Shown: positions 17,092-25,879, counted from the first letter of the stretch. The stretch is DNA of 64,000 bases from Nocardioides agri (GCF_013778305.1 NZ_JACEIC010000002.1:1305708-1369707); one strand, 5' to 3'. Notes: generated by a model not told the origin, from the letters alone. Numbers and translations are program-made.

Positions 17092-18672
17092 ATGAAGATC
17101 CACCTGCACGACCTGCTCAGCGAGCAGGCCCACCGTCGCGGCGAGGCGCCCGCCCTCACCTTCCGCGAGACGACGCTCGGCTACGGCGCCGTGAACGACG
17201 CGTCCCGTGAGCTCGCCGGCGGGCTGCTCGACCTCGGCGTCGACCGCGGTGACCGCATCGGGATCTGGCTCGACAAGCGCATCGAGACGGTGGTCTCGAT
17301 CTTCGCCTCCTCGATGGCCGGCGCGGTCTTCGTCCCGGTGAACCCGGTGCTCAAGCCGGACCAGGTGTCCTACATCCTCGACGACTGCGACGTGCGCGTG
17401 CTCGTCACCACCCGTCAGCGTTGGGCGCAGCTCAGGGTCCAGGCCGAGGAGCTGACGGCCCTGCGCGACGTCGTCCTCGTCGACGGTGCCGACGAGGACG
17501 ACGAGCTCCAGGGCCGGGTCGTGCCGCACTCCTACGCCGGTCTCCAGGCGTCGGGTCGGGCGAGCCAGCGAGGGCTCCCCACGCACGGCGTCGACCTCGA
17601 CATGGCCGCGATCCTCTACACCTCCGGGAGCACCGGGCGGCCGAAGGGTGTCGTGCTCAGCCACCGCAACCTGCTGGTGGGAGCCGAGTCCGTCAGCAGC
17701 TACCTCGACAACCGGCCCGACGACGTGATCCTGGCCGCCCTGCCGTTGAGCTTCGATGCCGGGCTCAGCCAGGTGACCACCGCGTTCGCGAGCGGCGCGC
17801 ACGTCGTGCTCGTCAACTACCTGCTCGCCCGCGACGTCGTCCGTCTCTGCGCCAAGCACCAGGTCACCGGCCTGACCTGCGTCCCGCCCCTCTGGATCCA
17901 GCTTGTCGGTGAGACGTGGCCGGAGGAGGCGACCCGCAGCCTTCGCTACTTCGCGAACACCGGCGGCCGGATGCCCGCGAGCACCCTCGCCCGCCTCCGC
18001 GAGACGTTCCCGGAGGCCCGGCCGTTCCTGATGTACGGCCTGACCGAGGCGTTCCGGTCCACCTACCTCGACCCCGACGAGGTGGACCGCCGGCCCGACT
18101 CGATCGGCAGGTCGATCCCCAATGCAGAGGTGCTGGTGCTGAAGCCGGACGGCTCGCAGTGCGCCCCCGGGGAGGAGGGCGAGCTGGTCCATCGCGGGCC
18201 GCTGGTCGCACTCGGCTACTGGAACGATCCCGAGCGAACGGCCCAGCGCTTCAAGCCCTACCCGAGCCCGGCGCCGTCCTGGCGGGCGCCGGAGATCGCC
18301 GTCTGGTCGGGCGACACGGTGGTGTCGGACGAGGACGGCTTCCTGTACTTCGTCGGACGTTCGGACGACATGATCAAGACCTCCGGTTACCGAGTGAGCC
18401 CGACCGAGGTCGAGGAGGCGGCGTACAGCACGAGCCTGGTCAGGGACGCCGTCGCGCTCGGCGTCGAGGATCCCGTGCTCGGCCAACGGATCGTCCTCGT
18501 GGTCACGGCCGCCGCAGGCGCCGATCTCGACCCCTCGGCTCTCGACCGAGAGCTTCGCGCGCGCCTGCCACTCTTCATGGTGCCGTCGGACATCCGGGTC
18601 GTGGCCGAGGTGCCGCGCTCGCCGAACGGCAAGTTCGACCGCGTGCTGCTCCGCAAGGAGGTGGCGTCGTGA
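17092..18672 (+). CDS. AMP-forming acyl ligase, EPS/exosortase-associated type
   Basis: A 526-residue ANL-family adenylating enzyme. The P-loop motif ILYTSGSTGRPKGVV is at about 172-186; YGLTEAFRSTYL is the A5-type motif; FVGRSDDMIKTSGYRVSPTEVEEAAY is the A8 hinge; and the C-terminal SPNGKFDRVLL has the catalytic Lys (A10). The N-terminus MKIHLHDLLSEQAHRRGEAPAL resembles the exosortase-A-associated ligase family. It would activate a carboxylate as acyl-AMP and load it on the ACP encoded two genes later. ATG 17092 gives the normal length; upstream read-through covers the previous gene. Substrate unknown. Confidence 0.88.
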   Translation: MKIHLHDLLSEQAHRRGEAPALTFRETTLGYGAVNDASRELAGGLLDLGVDRGDRIGIWLDKRIETVVSIFASSMAGAVFVPVNPVLKPDQVSYILDDCDVRVLVTTRQRWAQLRVQAEELTALRDVVLVDGADEDDELQGRVVPHSYAGLQASGRASQRGLPTHGVDLDMAAILYTSGSTGRPKGVVLSHRNLLVGAESVSSYLDNRPDDVILAALPLSFDAGLSQVTTAFASGAHVVLVNYLLARDVVRLCAKHQVTGLTCVPPLWIQLVGETWPEEATRSLRYFANTGGRMPASTLARLRETFPEARPFLMYGLTEAFRSTYLDPDEVDRRPDSIGRSIPNAEVLVLKPDGSQCAPGEEGELVHRGPLVALGYWNDPERTAQRFKPYPSPAPSWRAPEIAVWSGDTVVSDEDGFLYFVGRSDDMIKTSGYRVSPTEVEEAAYSTSLVRDAVALGVEDPVLGQRIVLVVTAAAGADLDPSALDRELRARLPLFMVPSDIRVVAEVPRSPNGKFDRVLLRKEVAS

Positions 18673-19892
18673 AGCCTGAGGAGCACGAGGCTCCGTTCGT
18701 GCGGAACGGCTCGCTCTGCGTGGGCGACGTGGAGCTGGGCCGGCTCTCCGAGCAGGTCGGGTCGACGCCCTTCTTCGCCTACGACCGCGCCAAGATCACC
18801 GCGCGGGTGGCGGCGGTCCGCTCCGCCCTCCCCGCCGACATCGACCTCGGGTTCGCGGTGAAGGCCAACCCGATGCCCGCGCTGGTCCAGCACCTCAGCC
18901 GGGAGGTGGACTGGCTGGACGTGGCGTCGGCCGGGGAGATGCAGGTCGCGCTCGACGCCGGGACGAGCCCGGCGCGGGTCAGCTTCGCCGGACCCGGCAA
19001 GACCGACGCCGAGCTCCGCCGCGCGGTCGCCGCAGGAGTGCTGATCGAGCTCGAGTCGGCGACCGAGGCCCGGCGTGCGGCCGCGGTCGGGGGCGTCCTC
19101 GGGATCCGGCCCCGCGTGGCCGTCCGCGTCAACCCGGACTTCACGGTCAAGGGCTCCGGCATGCGCATGGGCGGCGGTCCGCAGCAGTTCGGTGTGGACG
19201 TCGAGCAGGTGCCCGGACTGCTGGAGGAGCTGCGAGACCTGGACGTCGCGGTCGAGGGCTTCCACGTCTTCGCCGGGTCGCAGAACCTGCAGAGCGAGAT
19301 CCTCGTGGACGCCCAGCGCCGGACCGTCGACCTCGTCCTCGAGCTCGCCGCGAAGTGGCCCGACGAGATCTCCTACCTCAACCTCGGGGGCGGGTTCGGC
19401 ATCCCGTACTTCGAGCGCGACCGGCCGCTCGACCTGCGCGCGGTCGGCGACAACCTGCGGCGACTGGTGACCGAGGAGATCCGACCGGCCCACCCGACAG
19501 CCCGGGTGGTGATCGAGCTGGGGCGCTACCTGGTGGGCGAGGCGGGGATCTACGTCACCCGGGTCGTCGACCGCAAGACGTCACGCGACAAGACCTACCT
19601 CGTTGTCGACGGCGGGATGCATCACCAGCTCGCGGCCTCGGGCAACTTCGGCCAGGTGATCCGCCGCAACTACCCGATCGCCGTCGGCGAGCCCCGCCGG
19701 GGCGCAGAACGCGAGAGGGTGACGGTCGTCGGCAGCCTGTGCACGCCGCTCGACCTCCTCGGCGACGACGTCGACCTTCCCCACGCCGAGCCGGGCGACC
19801 TGATTGTGCTCTTCCAGGCCGGGGCCTACGGTCTGACCGCGAGCCCGACCCGGTTCCTGGGGCACCCCGAACCGGCCGAGATCGTGGTCTGA
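18669..19892 (+). CDS. PLP-dependent fold-type III decarboxylase, EPS/exosortase-associated type
   Basis: A 407-residue ornithine/diaminopimelate decarboxylase-like enzyme. FAVKANPMPALV has the PLP-binding Lys (about residue 64). LDVASAGEMQVAL, GFHVFAGSQ, LNLGGGFGIPY (phosphate-binding Gly-rich loop) and ELGRYLVGEAGIYVTRV follow the family order. The second active-site region VGSLCTPLDLLGDDVDLP has the Cys-x-x-x-D from the partner subunit, and FQAGAYGLTASPTRFLGHPEPAEIVV ends it. It is closest in style to the exosortase-A-associated decarboxylases. It is coupled to the ligase by a GTGA overlap. It probably makes an amine or amino group on an ACP-bound substrate. Confidence 0.9.
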   Translation: MKPEEHEAPFVRNGSLCVGDVELGRLSEQVGSTPFFAYDRAKITARVAAVRSALPADIDLGFAVKANPMPALVQHLSREVDWLDVASAGEMQVALDAGTSPARVSFAGPGKTDAELRRAVAAGVLIELESATEARRAAAVGGVLGIRPRVAVRVNPDFTVKGSGMRMGGGPQQFGVDVEQVPGLLEELRDLDVAVEGFHVFAGSQNLQSEILVDAQRRTVDLVLELAAKWPDEISYLNLGGGFGIPYFERDRPLDLRAVGDNLRRLVTEEIRPAHPTARVVIELGRYLVGEAGIYVTRVVDRKTSRDKTYLVVDGGMHHQLAASGNFGQVIRRNYPIAVGEPRRGAERERVTVVGSLCTPLDLLGDDVDLPHAEPGDLIVLFQAGAYGLTASPTRFLGHPEPAEIVV

Positions 19893-19924
19893 TGCCCAGA
19901 CCGAACACGGAGGAGAGCAAGAAC

Positions 19925-20194
19925 GTGGACGCATCAACCGAGGCTCCGGTCAGCGACGTCGTCGACGTGCTCGTGCACGTGCTCGGGATCGAGGACCGGC
20001 GGGAGACCATCGACGCGGGCACCGCGTTGCTCGGGGAGCTGCCGGAGCTCGACTCGCTGGCGGTCGTCGAGCTGGCGGTCGCGCTCGAGGAGCGCTTCGA
20101 CATCGTCATCGACGACGACGACTTCACCGGCGACGTGTTCGAGACCGTCGGCACCCTGGCGGCGTTCATCCACGAGAAGTCGCGCAACGCCTGA
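19925..20194 (+). CDS. Acyl carrier protein
   Basis: An 89-residue ACP. LPELDSLAVVELAVALEERFDI contains the phosphopantetheine-attachment Ser (about residue 44) in the ELDSL motif, and the rest is acidic and helical as expected (DDDDFTGDVFETVGTLAAFI). The start is the GTG at 19925, which has a GGAGGA site nine to ten bases before it. An ATG at 19892 overlapping the decarboxylase stop would add 11 residues. It would carry the acyl/aminoacyl group between the ligase, decarboxylase and GNAT-like protein. An AcpS is encoded later in this window (63009). Confidence 0.9.
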   Translation: MDASTEAPVSDVVDVLVHVLGIEDRRETIDAGTALLGELPELDSLAVVELAVALEERFDIVIDDDDFTGDVFETVGTLAAFIHEKSRNA

Positions 20195-20290
20195 CTGAGT
20201 GTGTCGCTCTTGCGGGACGAGCTTCGGCCGTCACCCGTCCGAGGCATGTCGTACGGCCGCTGGAGGGAATTGGTCGATCGAGCTCGCATG

Positions 20291-20310
20291 CTCGCCTCGG
20301 CTCAGGCGAG
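20291..20310 (-). terminator. Hairpin at the end of the GDT1-family gene
   Basis: CTCGCCT (20291-20297) and AGGCGAG (20304-20310) form a 7-base stem around CGGCTC and overlap the stop codon at 20302. The gap 20195-20301 between convergent genes shows no stronger terminator. Confidence 0.4.
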
Positions 20311-20877
20311 AACACCGTCGATGATCAAGAGGACGCCGAAGATCGCGAACAGTGCGGCGGCGCCGTACTTGATGACCTTCTCGGGAAGCTTCTTGCCGAG
20401 GACGGCGCCGACGACGATGGCGAGCGCGTCGGCGACGACCATGCCGAGGGTGCTGCCGACCCAGGTCCCGAACCAACCCTCCTGCGTGGCCAGGGTGATG
20501 GTGGCGAGCATGGTCTTGTCGCCGAGCTCGGCGAGGAAGAAAGCGACGCCGACCGCGAGGATGGCGGTGCCGGTTGCGCTGCGTGCCTTGCTCGCCTCGT
20601 CCTCGGTGAGCTCGTCGCCGCGCAGGGTCCATGCTGCGAAGGCCAGGAATGCGAGGCCGGCGACGATGCCGATCCAGTCCTGGTAGCCGGCGAACGCGTC
20701 GCCGATGAAGTAGCCGATGCCGACCGATGCCAAGTGGACGAGTGCAGTGGCGGCGGTGATGCCGATCAGCACGTCGCGGACTCGGTACCGGGCGGCGAAG
20801 GTCATCGCCATGAGCTGGCTCTTGTCGCCGAGCTCGGCCACGAAGATGACGGCGGTGCTCAGCAGGAGGGCGTACAC
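20302..20877 (-). CDS. TMEM165/GDT1 (UPF0016) family cation transporter
   Basis: A 191-residue membrane protein with two copies of the ExGD(K/R)S-type motif: VFVAELGDKSQLMAMTFAA near the N-terminus and FFLAELGDKTMLATITLA in the second half. Between them are hydrophobic helices and a short charged cytosolic loop (RGDELTEDEASKARS). The UPF0016/GDT1 family exports Mn2+ (and Ca2+). GTG 20877 is the start because it puts the first motif in the usual place and has GAGAGGA upstream. A longer frame up to 20994 only reads through the riboswitch leader. A yybP-ykoY aptamer upstream implies control by Mn2+. Confidence 0.92.
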   Translation of the reverse strand: MYALLLSTAVIFVAELGDKSQLMAMTFAARYRVRDVLIGITAATALVHLASVGIGYFIGDAFAGYQDWIGIVAGLAFLAFAAWTLRGDELTEDEASKARSATGTAILAVGVAFFLAELGDKTMLATITLATQEGWFGTWVGSTLGMVVADALAIVVGAVLGKKLPEKVIKYGAAALFAIFGVLLIIDGVLA

Positions 20878-20883
20878 GGGATC

Positions 20884-20936
20884 GGGTCCTCTCTCCGGCC
20901 TGACCGGAGGAGCGCTGCCCTGTTCGGGGAGGACCC
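20884..20936 (-). promoter_or_regulatory. Expression platform masking the ribosome-binding site
   Basis: On the minus strand GGGTCCTC (20936-20929) can pair with GAGGACCC (20891-20884), perfectly over 8 bases. The second arm contains most of the GAGAGGA Shine-Dalgarno site of the GDT1 gene. An internal hairpin (CTCCGG/CCGGAG, 20893-20909) lies between the arms. This fits translational control by the aptamer just upstream. Confidence 0.6.
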
Positions 20937-20974
20937 TTCGACCAGGCGCAACAACACAGGGGGTGTGCGATTGG

Positions 20975-21079
20975 TCGAAAGTCTCGTCCGCCACCGAGCC
21001 GTCTGACGTGCGGTGGCCTGTCGCGCCGGGCCCAGAGGCCAGTGTGTCGACGCGACTGTTGGGGACTACTCCCTTTCGA
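20975..21079 (-). promoter_or_regulatory. yybP-ykoY (Mn2+) riboswitch aptamer
   Basis: The minus-strand RNA starts TCGAAAGGGAGTAGTCCCC, where GGGAGTAG is the conserved L1 core of yybP-ykoY. About 100 bases later it ends with GACGAGACTTTCGA. The ends pair as P1: TCGAAAG (21079-21073) with CTTTCGA (20981-20975). The length of about 105 nt and the GACGAGACTTTCGA 3' side match the class. Downstream lies a UPF0016 Mn2+ exporter, the usual partner of this riboswitch. The rest of the 20878-21179 gap is the expression platform and promoter. Confidence 0.85.
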
Positions 21080-21179
21080 TTTCAACTATACCGGACGGGC
21101 GGTGTCGCCCAGCGTTGTGGGCTGGAACCCGTGGCACCGAGTCCTCCCCACGCGACCGGCCGGCTGCCGCGCACGGTCG

Positions 21180-21710
21180 TCAGTACGCGATGTGTCCAGG
21201 CGGGGTCGCGTCTTGCGTGAAGTCGACGACGCGTGTCTCCAGCTCGGCGGCCTCGACCATGGACCCGATGAGACTGGCGGGTCCGCCGACGCAGCGCCAG
21301 TCGTCGTCCCAGAGGGCCGACACGAGCCAACTCCGGTCGTCCGGGAAGAGGAGCTCGGGCAACGTTCGGCCCCAGTGACCGTCACGCAGAGACAGCGCTT
21401 CGTCGGAGCCAGCGTGGACGATCACGTACCTCCAGCCGGCGTAGAGGCCGACCTTGGGAGCATCGGGGAACGGGATCGGGTCCCCGCCCGTCTCCAGGTA
21501 GCCCAACCACCAACTCGACTCCGGGGAGTGCCGGCGCAGGAGCTCGACCAGCGTGCGGTCATGTGCGAGGCGACCGGCGTCATCATCAGGGATGACAACG
21601 GTCGCGTACGACGCGAAACCGGGTGGGATCGCGGCGCCGATGTTCAGACCTGTCGTCGTCGATTCCCGTATCCAAGCGACCACCTCGGCGTCACCGATCG
21701 CGTAGCTCAT
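21180..21710 (-). CDS. Hypothetical protein
   Basis: A 176-residue protein that I do not recognise. From ATG 21710 it reads MSYAIGDAEVVAWIREST, then VVIPDDDAGRLAHDRTLVELLRRH, SSWWLGYLETGGDPIPFPDAPKVGLYAGWRYVIVHAGSDEA and DRSWLVSALWDDDWRCVGGPASLI. It is acidic, has no signal peptide or membrane segment and few charged clusters, and looks like a soluble single-domain protein. The 'alpha/beta plus WxxGW' style recalls SMI1/KNR4-like immunity-type domains, but I cannot support that assignment. It stands alone on the minus strand between the riboswitch region and the CPBP protease gene. The frame is open 93 bases upstream of the chosen start. Confidence 0.6.
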   Translation of the reverse strand: MSYAIGDAEVVAWIRESTTTGLNIGAAIPPGFASYATVVIPDDDAGRLAHDRTLVELLRRHSPESSWWLGYLETGGDPIPFPDAPKVGLYAGWRYVIVHAGSDEALSLRDGHWGRTLPELLFPDDRSWLVSALWDDDWRCVGGPASLIGSMVEAAELETRVVDFTQDATPPGHIAY

Positions 21711-21819
21711 GCTCGCATGCTGCCCGACGCCAGCGACCCCGCGCTGAGCAACGGCTGCCCCGGATCTCGGCAGATCCGAGCGGATTGCGACATGTGAGTG
21801 CAAAGAAGATGACCGGTGC

Positions 21820-22797
21820 TCATTCGCTGCCGAGTGGCGTCAGGTCACCCCAGCCGTTCCAGTTGGCGTAGGGGACCAGCACGAGCGCCAGGATGATGAA
21901 CGGGACGGCGAGGTCGAGTTCGCTGATCGCGGAGGACTGCCAGGTGTTCCCGTCAACCAGTCCGCCGACTCGGGCCACATCGTTGGACAGACCGTGCATC
22001 GCGATGGCCAGCAGGGTCGCTTGACCGGCGCGTGCCCAGAAGAAGGTGATCACCACCGACATCGCCACGATCTTGATCGTGAAGGCGCTGAGGTAGGCCA
22101 ACCCGCCCCAAAAGCCGTAATCGAGGAAGGCGTCGTACTTGACTGGGAAGTGCCAGGTGGCCCACGCCAAGCCCACAATCAGGGAAGCGACCAGTGGTCC
22201 GCGGGTTCGGAGCAGGACTGGTAGCGCGAAGCCGCGCCAGCCGTTCTCCTCCAGGAGCGCACCGGCGTCGAGGAACATGGCCACGGGCAGCAGGGCGAGC
22301 ATGCTCCATGAGAAGTGCCAGGTGAATTCGTGTGGCACGAAGGCTTGATGGAGCAGCCCGCTGATCACGTTGCACGCCGAGAAGACGACGACCACCGCGA
22401 TCCAGATCCGGATGCCCCTGCGTGCTCCGACCTCCCTCGACCACGGACGGAATCTGCTGCCGACGGCGCGGAGCAGCCTGCGCCCTCCACGGATGCGAGC
22501 CACGGCGAACACGGCGAGGTCGGGCGCGGCTACCTGTGCGAGCGCCAGCGTGACCCCCAAGATGGCAGCGGGGTAGACGATCACGACGCGAACTGCCGTG
22601 AGGAGGTCGGAACTGAAGTCGATCCCCGCCTTGGACAGTCCCTTGTCGATGGCCGCATCCGCACCGGTCAGGAGGAAGGCGACGCCCAGAAGCACCTCCA
22701 GAGCGACCGCGATCAGCCAGAAGGTCAGCACCGGTCGCTGTGGCAGATCAACCTCGACTGAGTGTGCGGTGGCGTCTGGCGCGCCCAAGGCTCCCAT
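21820..22797 (-). CDS. CPBP family intramembrane metalloprotease
   Basis: A 325-residue membrane protein with about eight hydrophobic segments. GALLEENGWRGFALPVLL holds the CPBP EExxWRG motif, ATWHFPVKYDAF gives the second conserved His, and AMHGLSNDVARVG the third motif (HxxxN). These are the metal-binding residues of the Abi/CPBP prenyl-protease-like (Rce1) family. ATG 22797 (MGALGAPDATAHS) is the first plausible start in the real frame. It lies 110 bases upstream of the hypothetical gene on the same strand. A role in protein maturation or bacteriocin self-immunity has been reported for relatives; here it is unassigned. Confidence 0.88.
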   Translation of the reverse strand: MGALGAPDATAHSVEVDLPQRPVLTFWLIAVALEVLLGVAFLLTGADAAIDKGLSKAGIDFSSDLLTAVRVVIVYPAAILGVTLALAQVAAPDLAVFAVARIRGGRRLLRAVGSRFRPWSREVGARRGIRIWIAVVVVFSACNVISGLLHQAFVPHEFTWHFSWSMLALLPVAMFLDAGALLEENGWRGFALPVLLRTRGPLVASLIVGLAWATWHFPVKYDAFLDYGFWGGLAYLSAFTIKIVAMSVVITFFWARAGQATLLAIAMHGLSNDVARVGGLVDGNTWQSSAISELDLAVPFIILALVLVPYANWNGWGDLTPLGSE

Positions 22798-22937
22798 GCC
22801 ACCAACCTGGTTCAGCCGCCCGCGAGCGACCAATCGGGACCGCCCCTGAGAAACCCCTGACGCACCCCCACCTGCGCCCTCACATCGGCATGAGCGTGCG
22901 GTTACGGCCGAAGACGGACACACCCCGCGAGCGGCGC

Positions 22938-23861
22938 TCAGCCCAGCTGGGCGAGCGACGTGATCCGGCGGGACGGGAAGAGCAGCGCGCCCAGCGAGGC
23001 CCGCGCGGTCCGCTGGCCCGCGGCAGCCCGGATGGCCATGCCGAGGACGAGCGCCGCCGAGTACATTCGCCCCGCGACCGACCCGCGCCGCTGCTCGAAC
23101 AGCACCACCCGGTTCACCGTCAGCAGCGCGGCGAGGCTCGGGTTGATGCCGGAGTCGCCGCCCCGGTGCTCGACCACCGCCGCCGGCTCGTACCAGGTCG
23201 ACCAGCCGTGGTCGCCGGCGCGCAGCAGGTACTCGGTCTCCTCGCTGTAGAGCAGGAAGTCCTCGTTCCAGGGCCCCACGCTCTCGAGGAGCTGCCAGTC
23301 CATCAGCAGGGCCGCTCCTGTCGCCCAGGGCGTCACGCCCGCGCGGGCGTGCTGCTCCTCGGCGAACACCAGCTCGCCCACGTCGAGCCGGTCCGCGACC
23401 CGGCCACCCAGGACCGCCTCGACGACGACACCCCGGAGCGTGGGCACCCGGCGCAACGAGGGCTGCAGGGTCCCGTCGGGGTTGATCAGCCGCGGCGCCA
23501 CGACCCCGCGGCCGGGCACGTGCAGCGCCCGGGCCAGCGTGGCGAGGGCGCCTGGCAGCAACCGGCAGTCCGGGTTCAGGACCATGACCGCCTCCGGCGG
23601 CCGGCCCCGTACCGCGTCGACGCCGGCGTTGACCCCGGCCGCGTACCCCGCGTTCTCGAGCAGCTGGACGACCGAGATCGGCAGGCCCGTGGTCGCCTTC
23701 GCCAGCTCGACCGAGGCGTCGGACGAGGCGTTGTCGACGACGACGACGTCGGTGAGATCGACGCCCTCGGCACCACCGTTGCGCAGCGAGTCGAGGCACG
23801 CTGGGAGGTCGGCGGCACTGTTGTAGGTGATGACGACGACGGCGACAGTGGGTGCCTGCAC
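22938..23861 (-). CDS. Glycosyltransferase family 2 (rhamnosyltransferase-like)
   Basis: A 307-residue GT2 enzyme. VAVVVITYNSAADLPACLDSL, VVVDNASSDASVEL and AVMVLNPDCRLLPGALATL follow the WbbL/RfbF rhamnosyltransferase style. NEDFLLYSEETEYLLRAGDHGWSTWYEPAAVVEHRGGDSG contains the ED-type catalytic base. It ends in a short hydrophobic region near SAALVLGMAIRAAAG. It is 26 bases downstream of the epimerase gene. It probably adds a deoxyhexose to the EPS unit; specificity is inferred from the family only. Confidence 0.88.
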   Translation of the reverse strand: MQAPTVAVVVITYNSAADLPACLDSLRNGGAEGVDLTDVVVVDNASSDASVELAKATTGLPISVVQLLENAGYAAGVNAGVDAVRGRPPEAVMVLNPDCRLLPGALATLARALHVPGRGVVAPRLINPDGTLQPSLRRVPTLRGVVVEAVLGGRVADRLDVGELVFAEEQHARAGVTPWATGAALLMDWQLLESVGPWNEDFLLYSEETEYLLRAGDHGWSTWYEPAAVVEHRGGDSGINPSLAALLTVNRVVLFEQRRGSVAGRMYSAALVLGMAIRAAAGQRTARASLGALLFPSRRITSLAQLG

Positions 23862-23887
23862 GGGAAGCTCCTACCAGTGCGACCGGG

Positions 23888-24919
23888 TCACGCGACAGTG
23901 GCGCCGGTGCGCCGCAGCATGTCGTCGAGCCGGCCCTCAGCCTTGAGCCGGTTGATCTGCTCGAGTCGCACGAAGGTGTGCTCGAAGGCTCCTGCCGTGA
24001 GGCCGTAGCGCTCCATGTCGGCGGCGAGCTGGTCGATGCCCGCGAGCACTGTCCACCTCGGCTGGAAGTCCGGGAGCAGCTGCCGGACCTTCCCGAAGTC
24101 GACGCGGTAGTCCCGCTTGTCGGCGGAGGCGCCCTCGGCAAAGCTGACGGGCGCGCCGGTGCGCGCCGCCACCGCGTTGGCGATCGTGCGGATCTGCACG
24201 ACGTCCTCGTCGCGACCGACGTTGAACGCCTGGTCGTGGACGACGTCGCGGTCGGCGGACAGCACCGCCAGGAAGGCTCGTGAGATGTCCTCGGCGTGGA
24301 CGAGCGGACGCCACGGCGAGCCATCGCTCTGGAGCCGCACCTCCCCGGCCGTCAGGGCCGCGCCGGTGAGGTTGTTGACCACGATGTCGGCTCGGAGCCG
24401 GGGGCTCGAGCCGTACGCCGTGGCGTTGCGGAGGTACGTCGGGCTGAAGCCGTCGTCGGCGAACTTGCCGATCAGCTGCTCGGCCATCACCTTGCTCTGG
24501 CCGTACGGCGTCACCGGGTTGAACTCGCTCTCCTCGGTGACCGCCTCGTCGCCCGCCGCACCGTACAGGCTGCACGACGACGAGAACACGTAGCGGCCCA
24601 CCCCGGCCTCACGGGCGACCTCCGCCAGGTGCGCGGCACCGTGGGCGTTGACCGAGTAGGTGGCATCGGGGTTCAGGTGGCCGACCGGGTCGTTCGAGAT
24701 GGCGGCCAGGTTGACGACGGCATCGAAGCCCGCCAGGTCCTCGGGCCGCTGCTCCCGGATGTCGCCGGTGCGCGACTCGTAGCCGCCGGGCTGCGGCCCG
24801 AAGTCGCAGGCGTCGTACCAGCCGGCATCGAGGCCGACGACGTCGTACCCGCTCGTCAGCAGCATCGGCACCAGCACCGTGCCGATGTAGCCGCGATCTC
24901 CCGCAACGAGGACACGCAT
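23888..24919 (-). CDS. NAD-dependent epimerase/dehydratase (extended SDR)
   Basis: A 343-residue extended [21 protein letters not shown] is the GxxGxxG nucleotide-binding loop, followed by [10 protein letters not shown]. The catalytic triad is Ser in FSSSCSLYG and Tyr/Lys in [32 protein letters not shown] marks the Asp linking to the adenine pocket. The gene modifies a nucleotide sugar (epimerase or dehydratase), most likely for the adjacent GT2 enzymes. The start at ATG 24919 is unambiguous. The sugar is not identified. Confidence 0.9.
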   Translation of the reverse strand: MRVLVAGDRGYIGTVLVPMLLTSGYDVVGLDAGWYDACDFGPQPGGYESRTGDIREQRPEDLAGFDAVVNLAAISNDPVGHLNPDATYSVNAHGAAHLAEVAREAGVGRYVFSSSCSLYGAAGDEAVTEESEFNPVTPYGQSKVMAEQLIGKFADDGFSPTYLRNATAYGSSPRLRADIVVNNLTGAALTAGEVRLQSDGSPWRPLVHAEDISRAFLAVLSADRDVVHDQAFNVGRDEDVVQIRTIANAVAARTGAPVSFAEGASADKRDYRVDFGKVRQLLPDFQPRWTVLAGIDQLAADMERYGLTAGAFEHTFVRLEQINRLKAEGRLDDMLRRTGATVA

Positions 24920-24961
24920 GGGATGGACCTTCTTCCAGGTGGACAGCTCAGGGTGGGTGGT

Positions 24962-25879
24962 TCAGCTCGAGTAGATGGCGTACTGCAGGAGCTCCTCCGG
25001 CACGCCCTCGTCGTACGGAGCGACGACCTCGGCAGGGAGGCGTTCCATGTCGGCGACCCGCAGGTAGTCGCGCATGGTCGTGCCGGTGCAGTGCGAGTCG
25101 ACGTTGACGGCGCCGCGGCCGGCCTCGACGTCGCCGCGGTGGACGACCCGGAAGTCGACGCTGATCCGGGTCCTGCCGGACGTGTTCGGCACCGATGAGT
25201 GCAGCTGCGCTCCGGAGAAGACCATCACGCCGCCGACGGGCGGGACGGGCCGGATCTGCGGGTCGAGGTCGATCGGCTCCTCGGGCTTGGGCTGGTCACG
25301 GGTGTCCTCCCCCACCTGCGAGGCGGCGATGGCCCGGCTGTCGCGGTTCCACGCGTAGTAGTTGTAGCGCTCGCTGCCGTTCGCGACGGCCCGGTCGAAG
25401 TACCGCGGGTGGAAGGCCACCACGTTGTCCGGCGTCACGTCGTAGATGGGCAGCCACCAGTTCAGCTGCATCATCGGCGCGGAGTACCACGTGTCCCGGT
25501 GCGGGTGGAAGGCGTAGGCGATGCCCGTGGTCAGGTAGTTGTCGGAGGTCGAGGTCCTCAGCCGGGGTACGTCGAAGTAGGTGAGCTCGGGGTCGGCACC
25601 GTGCTCCTCGAGGATGGCCCGCAGGTGCGTCTTCGACTCCGGGTGGTGGATGAACGCGGGCTTGAGGGCGCCGAGGACCTCGGCGTACTCGTTGACGTCC
25701 ATGTCGTACTGGACGGTCTCCGGGTCGCGACCGCCGAAGGCGTCCTCGATCATCGCGCGCGTGAACGAGACGAACTCGCGGATGCTGGGCGAGTGCGTGT
25801 GCACGAAGATGTCGCCGGAGTAGAGCGCGTGGCGACGCTCGTCGTCGGTGCACGTCGGGTCGACGATCACACTGGTCAC
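24962..25879 (-). CDS. Phytanoyl-CoA dioxygenase-like Fe(II)/2OG oxygenase
   Basis: A 305-residue protein in the PhyH-like family. AFHPHRDTWYSAP carries the HxD iron ligands and GAQLHSSVPNTSGRTRISVDFRVVH the distal His and the 2-oxoglutarate-binding Arg. Other conserved stretches are YDVTPDNVVAFHPRYFD and NYYAWNRDSRAIAASQVGED. GTG 25879 is preferred because GGAGG lies five bases before it; ATG 25891 is possible. It is the first gene of a minus-strand operon with an epimerase and GT2, so it may hydroxylate a sugar, acyl or nucleotide-sugar intermediate. A divergent SDR gene starts at 26051. Confidence 0.87.
   Translation of the reverse strand: MTSVIVDPTCTDDERRHALYSGDIFVHTHSPSIREFVSFTRAMIEDAFGGRDPETVQYDMDVNEYAEVLGALKPAFIHHPESKTHLRAILEEHGADPELTYFDVPRLRTSTSDNYLTTGIAYAFHPHRDTWYSAPMMQLNWWLPIYDVTPDNVVAFHPRYFDRAVANGSERYNYYAWNRDSRAIAASQVGEDTRDQPKPEEPIDLDPQIRPVPPVGGVMVFSGAQLHSSVPNTSGRTRISVDFRVVHRGDVEAGRGAVNVDSHCTGTTMRDYLRVADMERLPAEVVAPYDEGVPEELLQYAIYSS

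Noticed and set aside
20878..20994. A 39-residue N-terminal extension of the GDT1 protein
   Set aside because: It would translate the riboswitch expression platform; GTG 20877 has a proper ribosome-binding site and matches family length.
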